The notes under the pieces: generated by a model
The model's input: the letters and a program-made list of their open reading frames with translations, nothing else
Told to the model about the DNA's origin: nothing
Database searches by the model: none
Part shown: in pieces, positions 10,168 through 20,315 of the stretch
How the letters are laid out: the number at the start of each line of letters is the position of its first letter
Numbering within the stretch: the first letter of the stretch is position 1
NCBI GenBank assembly: GCA_019096155.1
Contig: JAHCVI010000001.1
Span: forward strand, 3,348,001 to 3,412,000
Length of the DNA: 64,000 bases
Direction of reading: 5' to 3'
Source of the DNA: Staphylotrichum longicolle
Lineage: Eukaryota; Ascomycota; Sordariomycetes; Sordariales; Chaetomiaceae
Position numbers and translations under genes: made by a program

Positions 10168-11744
10168 ATGTCCGATAAGATGTCTGTCGACAAGAACGAC
10201 CCGTCTAAAGAGGAAAGCGAAGAGTCAATGGAGTCAAGCCCGGAGGGAGAGGCCCCCTCTGCGCCTCCGCAGCAGCAGACCGAGAATCAGCAGCCGAAGC
10301 GAAAAGGGGGTCGCAAACCGGTACGTCCCCAAGAGCATTGCGGGCAGGTTCACCGCCCCGCTGCTTAGCCTGCCCAGGCACGTCGAGGGGTTTTCGTCTC
10401 ATCTCATGGTTACCAAGAGATGTCGGGGACCGGACCGTTGAGTGCACAGATATGCTAATGCACCTGCCAGATCTATGCGACGTCTGAAGAACGGAAGCAG
10501 AGAAACCGCCAAGCCCAAGCGGCCTTCCGAGAGCGCCGGACTGAGTACATTAAGCAACTCGAGGAGGCCATCCGTACTCATGAGCAGAACTTAGCCAATC
10601 TCCAGGCTGCTCATCGTCATGCTGCCGACGAATGTTTGATGCTGCGATACAAGAACTCGCTGCTGGAACGCATCCTTTTGGAGAAAGGTACTGTGTTGAT
10701 GACTGCATTTGACCTCAGGGGACCCCCTTTTCCCCTGTTCTGCGGTCCACGCACTTTAAACTCCGTCACATATCATACATGTTCACTAATGCTTTTCTCT
10801 CTTAGGAATCGATGTGCAAGCTGAACTTCGTGCCAAAACCGGCAGCCCAAATCTTGGCCCGACTCATGTGCCTCAGAACTTGGTGCAGCCGCCGCCGATT
10901 CAGCGGGCCATCCTGAACCGACATCACGCTCGCAGGTCGGCGTCGGGTATTGCGCCGAAGCTTGAGCCCGGGATCCCGGTGTCCCCGCTGCCACCGCCGA
11001 TGCACGCCCACGCATCGGCTCTTTCTCCCAAGAATCGGCAGACCCCCTCGTCACATTCAGACTCGCCGTCCGGGACGACGTCCTTCGGCTCCCAGCACGG
11101 TGCATCGCCGGCTGGATCTGACCATCCACACGCTCCTCTGCGGCCGACAATGCCCGCTATGGGTGCCGTCAAGGCGCCGTCAACTCAGCATCTCGCCCCG
11201 ATCCATGGCTTGCCAGGCCCTCGGCAGCTGCAGATGCCAGGACTTCAGCCCGGGGCCAACCACGTACGAGGAAGTGTTGCTGGGAATGCGGCTCCGTTTT
11301 ACCCGACGCCTTCCTTCCAGAATCACATTGAGCAGCTCGGCAAGTTGGCCCGTTCCTTTTTCCCTTCCCCTACCCCTTTAATAGAACTTTGTCGTCCTAG
11401 GTTTTAATGCGTCAAATACAGAACAGGAATATGATGCCGCTGCTGAGATGATGGACGACGGCGACGCTCCGGATACACCAAGCGGACCCGGCCCCTATCC
11501 CGGTCCGGCATACGCCGGCGAACCACAACCGATGTCACTTGCATCCCCGGTAACGACAGGACCACCCGGCAACCAACCGATTGCCGTACAGTCACCGATC
11601 GACAATGTCGCCCATTCTCAGCACCCCACGTACCCGTCGATGACGCAGTTGCTAGACCCGAACTACGACTTCGACCCTTTCGGGCTGAGCGCAAGCATGG
11701 CCTTCCCCACCCAGTTCTCGTTCGATACTAGCAACATGCGGTAA
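10168..11744 (+). CDS. Yap/Pap1-type bZIP transcription factor
   Basis: There are four exons: 10168-10320, 10471-10687, 10806-11339 and 11422-11744 (408 residues). The bZIP spans about residues 47-124. Its basic region contains NRQAQAAFR at 63-71, matching the NxxAQxxFR signature of the fungal Yap/Pap1 class, and is followed by a leucine-zipper-like helix (YIKQLEEAI, then LMLRYKNSLLERILLEKG). The first 50 residues are acidic and Ser/Glu-rich, and the long C-terminal half is Pro/Ser/His-rich and low in complexity. I do not see the Cys-rich redox domains of Yap1/Pap1, so the stress or metabolic role is open. Intron 1 has a clear TGCTAAT branch point. Intron 3 starts with GC (GCAAGT) and has two in-frame acceptors (after 11400 or 11421). 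I chose the second because it gives the smoother junction, EQLEQEYDAAAE. Confidence 0.88.
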
Positions 11745-13906
11745 CACAGGGTCTTTGACTCATTGAGGCATGAGATGGGTTACCTGGCTTGACCGGACGC
11801 ACAAACCTTCTCTAAGAGCAACGAGACGCGACCCTCTGTGCTCTGGCACTTTTTCCTGGCGCCAGGATGCGCCTCACAGGAACACAGCTTCGACCTACCT
11901 TCGGCGAGCGAAGCATATGAAAAAAGGAGGAAGACGAAAAACGAGCTGGGGAATGCAGGATTGGTTCCACCAGCCCCTTGCAGCAACAACTTCGAGAGAG
12001 ACGGCCAAAAGTTTTGAGATACCCCAGGAGCATTTTCTTCTGCATTGGGTAGCGAGATTGGAATTTATGAGAAAACAACACTGACCCCGCTCTTTTTTTT
12101 TTTTTTTTTTGTGGCTGGCGAACAGCCAGCGCCGCCTTGCAACGTCTGGCAACCTTTCAGTCACAGCTCACGGTTGACGGATCTCTGGAAAACAACATAA
12201 TACCCGATGGTGGAGGCGGCGCATCTGATTTGACATCGTGTATATTTGCTCGGCGTTGTGCGGGGGATGATGCACTGTGGTGCTTGATCAAAAGTTTTGC
12301 TTTTTTCAAAAGGGGAAGGAGGAGGCGGACGATTTGAAGAGGAAGAAGATTCGCGATGCGATGACGACGACCACGACGAACACGACCACTTCTCAACGAC
12401 GCCGATATTCTCAACAATGCCGCCCTGCGACCAGTCAACCTGCCTCTCAGGTTGTTCTGCCTCACCAGCTCGAGTCACGCCGAGCCTTGCCTCGGTGGTC
12501 GCCAGCCGCTGCTGGTCTCCACGCTGTTCTTCAAGGGCAGTCGAGGCTGAGCCGTCGAGGAGGCGGTACGAAGCCCTCTGTCACCATCGGTCTTGGGTCT
12601 CTCAAATTCATGTCACTCACAACCCCCTATTTCTTCTTTGCGCATGTTGCTTGAACGGGGTTAATGCCGTGACGTGTTATGCCCTTTGTGAGAGACGTCT
12701 TCTTCTGTTTCCCTAAAGACTTGACTTGTTCATGGTTACTGCGGTTTCTCCACATTTATAATGGTAGCGAAAAGTTCAAAAGTGTATGTATTGCATGGTA
12801 GCCTTTCCTTGACAGAGACGGCGGCCTGGGGCTGAAGGTAGGTTCGTCTCCCGTTTCGTGCATTTGTTTCCCCTCTTTCCCTTTGGATACGAGGTTCTGG
12901 GTTAAAATGACGACATTCAAACAAAATAACAGTCAGTTTAGCAGCACCTGGGATTGATGACAGAGCAAGTAGGTAGCGCCATTGTGATGTTCTCCGAAGT
13001 GCTGTGCGACTCTTAATGTCCAATTGTTCAGGGGTTCGGGCTGCTTCTAAACAAAACAAACCGTTTCCGGGCGTGAGATGATAAAGCTCAGCCGAGGCAG
13101 GCCGATGCCCGATCAATGGAAGTGCTGTCAAAAGTGGCCGGGGCGTATTAGAGCACACAATGTGTGTGTGTGTGGAAGTTTACGAGGCAAATGTCGAATG
13201 TAGGGAAGGTAAATGCATGTGGACGCTCAGGTCGCTGCCCATGTGCCAGCTCCAGAAGCTGTTGATTCATCGGCCCATCATTCCGCAGCTCACCTCGAGC
13301 TGCACCCACACAACAGCTTCTGGCTGTCTGTGCTTCGGCAGCGGCGAGAAGGATGACGTATCCATCGCCCAACATGTTGCAATTGCTCTGCTGGAGAATA
13401 GAGAGCTGCAGAGCTGCTGGTAGTGATTGTCCAGATTGTGACGCAGAAACCGGAATTGAATGATTGCTGGAACACGGCACGACGTCTCGAGGCTCGCTTG
13501 CTTGCTTTGAATGCGACGTTTTGTCAGACAAGAATCCCGAGCAACGAAAGCAGATCGAAGCCCTAACAAAAACAACCCCGCGCACTGAATTTGGAAAAGG
13601 GAAAAACGTCGGCTTGCGTTCCCGCAAGGTGGGTGGGGGCAGCAAGTGATCCGTGCAGCCCCTCCCAGGCGAATTGGCCCAGGCAGGCCAAAATCGCCAA
13701 ATCTTTTGCCGTTGTCACGACCCAGGCGAGAGAATTGAAAATTCCGTCGTGGACCACCACCGGAAACAACCAAGCGCACTGAATCAGGCTCGTCCTGCCA
13801 GGTGCTCGCTTCGCCCACCGATCTTCCCCCTTCACTCTACTCCATCCGGAGCTTGTTTGGTTGCTTCAACGGACACGCCTTGAAGGGCGATAACCACAGC
13901 GACAAG
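11745..13906. other. Gene-free spacer with simple repeats
   Basis: No supported gene was found. The spacer contains the 3' end of the bZIP gene, a run of 18 T at 12093-12110 and a (TG)7 tract at 13161-13174. The last few hundred bases should hold the promoter and leader of the Stm1-like gene. Confidence 0.6.
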
Positions 13907-15373
13907 ATGTCGAACCAAACTATCCGATCTTCTGTGCGTATTGCTTCTGCTCAAGTTCGGAGCTCTCCCCCGCCGTCGTTTCTCCGGCGTTTTGGCTCGG
14001 GGACTTGCTTTCTTCAGCCAATCGCGCATCCATCGCCATTTCAATAGCTGCCCGACCCCCAAGGAATCCAACATCGAATTGCGAAACTGATCCGTTGATT
14101 GTTGTGCCTGCAGAACCCTTTCAGCCCCCTCGATGACAATGTCGAGGTCGACTCCCTCGGTTTGTCTTCCCCGCCCGGCTCACCCGCTCGATTGATAGAC
14201 AACCTTGAGCGCCTGCGCTCTATGGAACAAATGCAGCATCTTGATGCTAACCCTCGACTGCAGGCAACACCAAGAACGTCGATAAGAGCCCCGCCGCCCC
14301 CGTCAATACCGTCGACAAGGCACCGACCCACACGGTCAAGCGGAACACCGATGGCCTGCCCCCTTCCAGGGGCTCGGCCCCCACTGCCAGCCGCCGTGGC
14401 GGTGCCAATGTGAGCGGCAATGAGGCTGGTGCGTAGCTCCCGTGGTTTCTGGACCTTGAACTGGACTTCTTCATTGACCGTTGATGCAGCTTACCGCGAC
14501 CGCAACGCTGGGCGGGACTCCAACCGTGGTAAGCCCACTGACGAGGCCCCGCGTGGCGCACGCCGTGGTGGCTACCGTGGTGGTAAGTTGCAATCCTCTG
14601 AATGATGAGTGAGTGTTTAGGCATGTGCATCTTAGCTAACCGCGAACTTCCCAGGCCGCGGTGGCAAGCGTGAGGAGGGTGACCGTCACCCCAGCAAGAA
14701 TGCTCCTCAGTAAGCTTTCTTTGTGACCCTCTCGTCCTGGACCATCATTAACACCCTCTGTAGCAGCAACTCTGAGAAGCAGGCTGCCCAGTCTTGGGGC
14801 GCCAACGAGGGCCAGGCCGAGTTGAAGGATGAGCAGGCTGGTGCTGAGATTGCCGCGTCCGAGCAGAAGGCCGAGGGCGAGGCTGCCGCCGAGGGCGAGA
14901 TTAAGGAGGAGGAGCCCGAGGACAAGCACATCTCCTACGATCAGTGGCTTGCTCAGCGCGAGGAGAAGAAGGCTGCCCTTGGCGCCCTCAACGTCCGCAA
15001 GCCCAACGAGGGTGTCAAGGACGACAAGTGGAAGGATTTCGCTCCCATCTCCAAGGACAACGAGGAGGAGCTCTTCCCCGGCACCGGCGGCAAGGCTAAG
15101 CGCGAGCGTGAGCGCAAGACCAAGCAGTTCCTTGAGCTTGAGAACCGTTACATCGAGCCTGAGCGCACTCGGGGCGGCCGTGGCGGTCGCGGTGGTGCCC
15201 GTGGTGACGCTCCCCGCGGTGATGCTGGCCGGGGCCGTGGTCGCGGTGCTCCCCGTGGTGCCCCCCGCGGCGCTCCCCGCGGCGACTTCCGTGGTGGCCG
15301 TGGCGGTCGCCAGGAGAACCAGCCCATCAACACCAACGATGAGTCTGCCTTCCCCAGCCTGGGCGGCAACTAA
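13907..15373 (+). CDS. stm1: Stm1/SERBP1-like ribosome-associated RNA-binding protein (HABP4_PAI-RBP1 family)
   Basis: Six exons are read in phase: 13907-13933, 14114-14159, 14264-14428, 14490-14582, 14655-14709 and 14764-15373 (331 residues). The body matches the Stm1/SERBP1 pattern: THTVKRNTD, AAYRDRNAGRDSNRGKPTD, GGRGGKREEGDRHPSKN, then SEKQAAQSWGANEGQAELKDEQAG and a late KRERERKTKQFLELENR segment. The C-terminus carries a run of RGG/RGAP repeats from about residue 265. The family binds ribosomes and nucleic acid, clamps inactive 80S ribosomes and affects TORC1-linked growth control. Introns 2 and 4 show clear GCTAAC branch points. Codons in exon 6 are highly C-ending, as in abundant fungal proteins. 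The tiny first exon (MSNQTIRSS) is the least certain part, since another upstream start is possible. Confidence 0.85.
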
Positions 15374-16554
15374 GCTCCCTCCGCATATCGGAAAAACAAC
15401 ATATGGGCTAGGCACATGGGCTCTTGCTCCTCGAGTGTGCGATGTCATTGCGACAATGAAGGAATACGGGAAAGGAAGGAATCGGCATGTGGATCGGACG
15501 CGGACCGCGCAGGAGATCGGTCATTCTTGGGCCACATTCTTCCCGAAGGCAAGGAAAGGGCAAAGCAATGGTTCATCGATACTTCTTCCCAAAACAAAGA
15601 ACGTCTCTTTTCCTCTTTTTGACAGAAAAAACTGGGCTCCTGGTGTTCCGTTTTAGCTGGTTATGTGTGTGTTCCAAAATGGTTGGCTGACTGGCGAAAA
15701 ACAAAAACGGGGATCTCCATGGTTTTGGTGGTGTGGCCATTTGTTCTGACTGAGTCTGTAGTGGTAGAGCTGGCCGGTTTATATGATTTCTTGACAGCTG
15801 TGAGGTGAGGTGATCGCCCCAGTGACCTCTTGAGCTCCGATATCAGGATTCGGGGGACGTTGCGGGTGCTTGATGATGTAAGTATTGAGGTGCTTAACCC
15901 CCCGCAGCCGGCTCTCGGAACTGATACTGCGAGAGTAAGGAGTAACACTTTAGCTGTTTCGCGATGTGTCCAAGCCCAAAAGAACAGGTCAGTATCTCCA
16001 TCCTTTCTCCTCTTTCTTCCCCCCTCTGCTTCGTGAACGACCCGACGTTCTCTAGTCGAGACGTCTGAGTGGTCTGCGGGTTTCTTTGGTGCTGACTGTT
16101 ACCAGAGGGTTACGCCATGCCATGCCCTCCTTCTTGGTGGCTTACTCCTTCAAAGGGCGACTACGAGCACGGCTGTTATTTGGAGGGGCATGGCGAGCAG
16201 CTATGTGATAGTGTCTCATCTATTCAGGAGTCCGAGATCTTGACTCCGGGAGGGATGTAGAAGGTAATTAGGACTGGCTCTGCTTCATCTTCCAAAAGCT
16301 GTTGGGTCCGAAAGGAAGGGGAGCTTAGGCAAGTTGTGGCAACGCGTAGGTTCGTCTACTCGGACCGGCTTGCTCTTGAGGCGCCTGTCTACTTGTCAAC
16401 TGAGAGGGCTGATCGTAACTCAGTAAGGATACTGCTTTGAAGTGGGATCTACTTTTTATCCAACATCCCTAAACCCTGTCTAGGCCAGGACCCAAGCTTG
16501 TATGTATTTCCATAAGACCAGCTCCGTATTCTCGTGACATTCGTAGAAAAAAGG
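15374..16554. other. Convergent 3' spacer between the Stm1-like and MFS genes
   Basis: Both neighbours end here, so it should carry their 3' UTRs and polyadenylation signals. Open frames are short and unconvincing. I looked for tRNA box motifs and saw none. Confidence 0.5.
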
Positions 16555-18478
16555 TTATTGCAACAACGACGCCCCTAGCCGTCTTCTTTGGCGAGCGGCT
16601 CGCCCAACGTCAATCCCAAGGCTCGCAATCAGCAACACGGCATTGAATCCCGCCATCAAGTAAAACGGCGCTCCCGTCGACCACGAGTCAAACAGATACC
16701 CTCCCAGCTTGGTCAGCAACAGGATCGCCGCGCCGCCAAACCACGAGTACACGCCCGCAACCGACCCCTTCAGCCTCACGCGTGAAACGGTATCTTCGGG
16801 TAACGCCTCCTCGTTCTCTAGCAGCGGCGCCGTCTCGCCCGGCCCGTCGGCGGCCTCCACCAGCGTCTCCTGGTCCCCGTCCGGCCGGGTCAGCACGTTG
16901 ACAACTTCTACTTTCAGCACCCCGCGCCCCAGCGACCCCAAGCTGCACACAATCGCCCCGATCTGGCTCACTCCCATCAGCGCCGCCAGCAGAAACACCA
17001 CGGGATTGCCCCCGCGGCCCTCCACGTCCTTGTACTCCGGACTCCGCAGGCGGGGGAAGGCGAGATACCCGGCGATGCCGAGTGTCGTCGACACGACGAT
17101 GGGCCAGTTGACGCGCCTTGTATGTTTGCTAGACGATAGGTAGCCAAAGAGCGGGGCGCAGATCAGGCCGACGAGCTGGGCGACGCCGGAGAGGATGGAG
17201 GCGAGGACGTAGGCCTGGCGGCACTCCTTCTTGAGTTCCGGGGAGGGGTCGTTGGGGGAGCCCTGGCAGAAGCCATGGCTGAAGAAGTAGGCGTTGACGA
17301 AGAGTGGGAGGAACAGGGAGATGGCGACGGTGGAGGCGCGGGCGACGAAGCCGCCGATGTAGCCGAGGGTGATGTCTGGGTCGGTGAGCCCGAGGTGGAG
17401 GGAGGATTTGAGGAGGTGATAGTAGGGGAGGAGTTTCTAGACATGGGGAGAGTGGTTGTTAGTTTTGGTTTGTTTTTTAAAAAAAAGCATTGCAATGTTG
17501 GTTCCTTACGTTCTTGGGAACTGGTGCGGACGCAGAGCCGGTGCCCTGGGGGGTTGAGCCCTTCAGGCTGAGCAGCATCCGCCAGCCCTTCCCTTCCTCA
17601 CCCCGGAGACCGCGCAGGCCAAACAAAACAAAAATGGCAACGAGTAGGGAGACGGTCCCAACGACGTAGTAGCTGTATCTCACTGCGTCGGCGAGGGTGA
17701 CCCCTTCGATATGACCAAAGCGGGCGGGGAGTGGGAGGAACAGTGACAGCGCGACCAGAGCACCGCAGCCGGTGAAGAGGCCGACGTACCCGGCCAGCGC
17801 CGAGGGCTTCCCCGTGTTGCCCGAGCTCCGAACTGGTTCGTCACTCTCCGGAGGAGTGTAGCTGGAGCTGTTCCGGAAGCGTTCGGGGGTGATGGTGACC
17901 TCGGAGTCGACAGACAGCGTAACACTCGGTCTCCCGCTGGGCGAGGTGAGCGGCTTGCGAGGGTTCTCGGCTGCTGGGCCGGTGTCGTCGGTCAGTGACG
18001 GGAGGATGGCAGTCACCATGGTTGCTCTGTGGATGCAGTGGATTAGCGCAGTGTCACTTTTAGTCTCACAGCGACCGAGTACTTACGCAGCCGTGGCACC
18101 AACGGCAAAGAATATCCTCGCGAGCAGCAGCTGCGGGTAGACATTGCGTGCCTGGACAAACAAAAACAGGGCCAGGCCGATGACGGCATATCCAGTCACG
18201 GCCACATAGCGGACGCCGGCGCGGTCTGAGACGAGGCCCCAGATGGGACACGCGATGAGGGCCACGATCTCATCGACGAAGCCGAGGGTGCCCACGATGT
18301 CGCCCACGCCATCCTTGGTGCCAATTAGGTCGGTGATGACAAACGAGACGCTGCTGTTGAGGAAGACCAGGAACGAGATGCTGAAGAGGGCGATGCCCAG
18401 CAGATACGTCAATGCTTGCAGCGGGGTGGTCGACTCGGAGAAGGGCAGCCGCCGAAGGAGCCCCTGGCTGAAGCCCAT
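16555..18478 (-). CDS. Major facilitator superfamily transporter
   Basis: There are three exons, 18478-18087, 18026-17510 and 17436-16555 (596 residues), with introns of 60 and 73 nt. The N-terminal half has helices such as ALTYLLGIALFSISFLVFL. The loop after helix 2 reads GFVDEIVALIACPIWGLVSDRAGVR, where WGLVSDRxGVR is the MFS loop 2-3 signature (G-x-x-x-D-R/K-x-G-R/K). A Ser/Thr-rich cytosolic linker of about 80 residues joins the two halves, and the second half has the expected hydrophobic helices. Substrate cannot be told; the family includes drug, metabolite and peptide exporters. The start is the first ATG after a possible leader intron (GTGCGT..CACAG, about 18565-18516 on the minus strand). 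It shares a 0.5-kb upstream region with the divergent sideroflexin gene. Confidence 0.88.
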
Positions 18479-19011
18479 GATGCGAGAGAAACCGAATTGA
18501 GCTAGACGCTCCTTGTGGTCGGATCGAATCCTGTGCACCGTGGATGGAAAAGCGCCGACGCGTTACGCACCTGAGGCACCAGGATGGAGGTCTGCAACTG
18601 GCTTCCACTTCAGCCGTTTACGCATGCCCAGCCCTGGAGCTCCGGCTGTAAGCGGGGCATCCCCGGCCCTGCGGCTTCCCTGTCGTCCCGCTGTGGCCAG
18701 AACCGCCATGCCCCGCAATCCGCTAGTTATCAGAACCCCTGTGCTCCACCCGACCTCGGAGTCATTTTTCAGGGCCGCTCTCTCGACCGAGCACCCTCAG
18801 ACGGTTTCACCGCTTCCCTTCGTTGAGCAAGATAGCATCGCCTCGTGCATTTGTGGAAGAGCAGCGGCTGGGTTCGGGTGTCTTGGGCTGGGCGACCAAA
18901 AGCGCATTGGCTTTGCATTCATTCCCTGCAGTTTGCGCCTGTTGTCCCTCTCTTCTTCTTTTTTTCCTTCGTTTTGCGCTTCGCGACACATCACAAGACA
19001 GCGGCACCGAC
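18479..19011. promoter_or_regulatory. Divergent promoter region of the MFS transporter and sideroflexin genes
   Basis: About 530 bp separates the two start codons. A pyrimidine-rich tract at about 18940-18975 lies 40-70 nt before the sideroflexin ATG and is a likely transcription start region. On the other side, a possible leader intron of the MFS gene occupies part of the space. Confidence 0.5.
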
Positions 19012-20315
19012 ATGTCTGCTTCCCTCCCAGGCAGCCGGGCGCTCCCCGACTCGCAGTATGACCTCAGCACATACTGGGGCCGTGTCAGGCACACGGCCGG
19101 CATCACAGATCCGAGGTGAGAACTCTCAATGGCTGTGGGAAGGGTGACAAGGGCGCCGGCTGCGTGCCCTCGTGCTTGAGACGCCGTCTCGGTGCAACCG
19201 CACCGCCGGGGGTTGATTTAGCATCAATTGGGTTGTTGAGACGAGGTTCGAATAGAAGACAGGTGCTAACCTTCTTCCTCGCCGCCCAGGACCCTCCTCG
19301 TCGGTAGCGCCGGCCTCGAGCAAGCCAAGAAGCTCCTGATCGCATACAAGCAGGGGCAAATACCATCCATGACCCCCGAGCTCTGGAAGGCGAAGAAAGT
19401 CGTCGACTCGACACTTCACCCGGACACCGGCGAGCCGGTCTTCCTTCCGTTCCGCATGTCCTGCTTTGTGCTGTCCAACCTGGTCGTCACAGCCGGCATG
19501 CTGACCCCCGGCCTCGGTGTACGTTTTTGCCCTTCCTCCCTCGCTCCCTCGGCTACCCCCGACTCACATTCACACCCCCACAGAACCGCGGCACAATAGC
19601 CTGGCAGGTCGCCAACCAGTCCCTCAACGTCGCCATCAACTACTCCAACTCGAACAAGTCCACCCCGCTCTCCTGGTCCAAGATTGCCCAGTCCTACTTC
19701 CTCGCCGTGACCGCCTCCTGCTCCGTGGCCGTCGGCCTCAACAGCCTCGTCCCCCGCCTCAAGAGCCTCACTCCGTCCACCCGCCTCCTCCTGACCCGCC
19801 TCGTCCCCTTCGCCGCCGTCGCCAGCGCTGGCGCCCTCAACGTCTTCCTCATGCGCGGCGAGGAGATGCGCACGGGCATCGACGTCTTCCCCGCGGCGTC
19901 CAAGGCCAAACACGAGGGCGTCCCCAGCCCGACCCCGGCACTCGAGAAACCGCAGCGCGCTGAGTTCGAGGCCGAGGAGAAGGCCGCCGCGTCGGAGAGT
20001 CTGGGCAAGAGCCGCAAGGCCGCCACGCTGGCGGTCGCCGAGACGGCCGCCAGCCGCGTCTTCAACAGCTCGCCCATCATGGTCATCCCCGCCGTCGTGC
20101 TGGTCCGCCTGCAGAGCACCAATTGGCTCAAGAAGAACCCGCGCATGACGACGCCCGTGAACTTGGGGCTGATCCTGCTGACGAGCTACGCGGCGCTGCC
20201 ACTGGCGCTGGCGGCGTTCCCGCAGAGGCAGAGAGTGCGGGCTGAGAGCTTGGAGGAGGAGTTCCATGGGAGGGGCGGAGAGGGGGGCCTGGTGGAGTTC
20301 AACAGGGGAATTTAA
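19012..20315 (+). CDS. fsf1: Sideroflexin (mitochondrial amino-acid/tricarboxylate carrier family)
   Basis: There are three exons, 19012-19115, 19290-19518 and 19584-20315 (354 residues). Intron 1 has a GTGCTAAC branch point, and both junctions keep phase. The N-terminus DLSTYWGRVRHTAGITDPRTLL and the HPDTGEPVFLPFRMS segment, with the HPDTGE signature, identify sideroflexin, as does NQSLNVAINYSN. Several hydrophobic segments follow. Family members sit in the inner mitochondrial membrane; SFXN1 imports serine for one-carbon metabolism, and yeast Fsf1 is the fungal counterpart. An extra charged Ala/Glu-rich loop of about 35 residues (near 225-260) lies between the middle membrane segments and makes the protein slightly longer than the usual 320 or so. 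The first ATG after the pyrimidine tract was chosen as start. Confidence 0.93.

Noticed and set aside
14636..15448. 270-codon minus-strand open frame opposite the Stm1-like gene
   Set aside because: It is the antisense of the GC-rich RGG and Ala/Glu-rich coding exon; its long Leu/Ala/Gly runs come from that bias.
19230..19260. tRNA B-box-like GGTTCGAAT
   Set aside because: It lies within sideroflexin intron 1, with no matching A box or cloverleaf around it.
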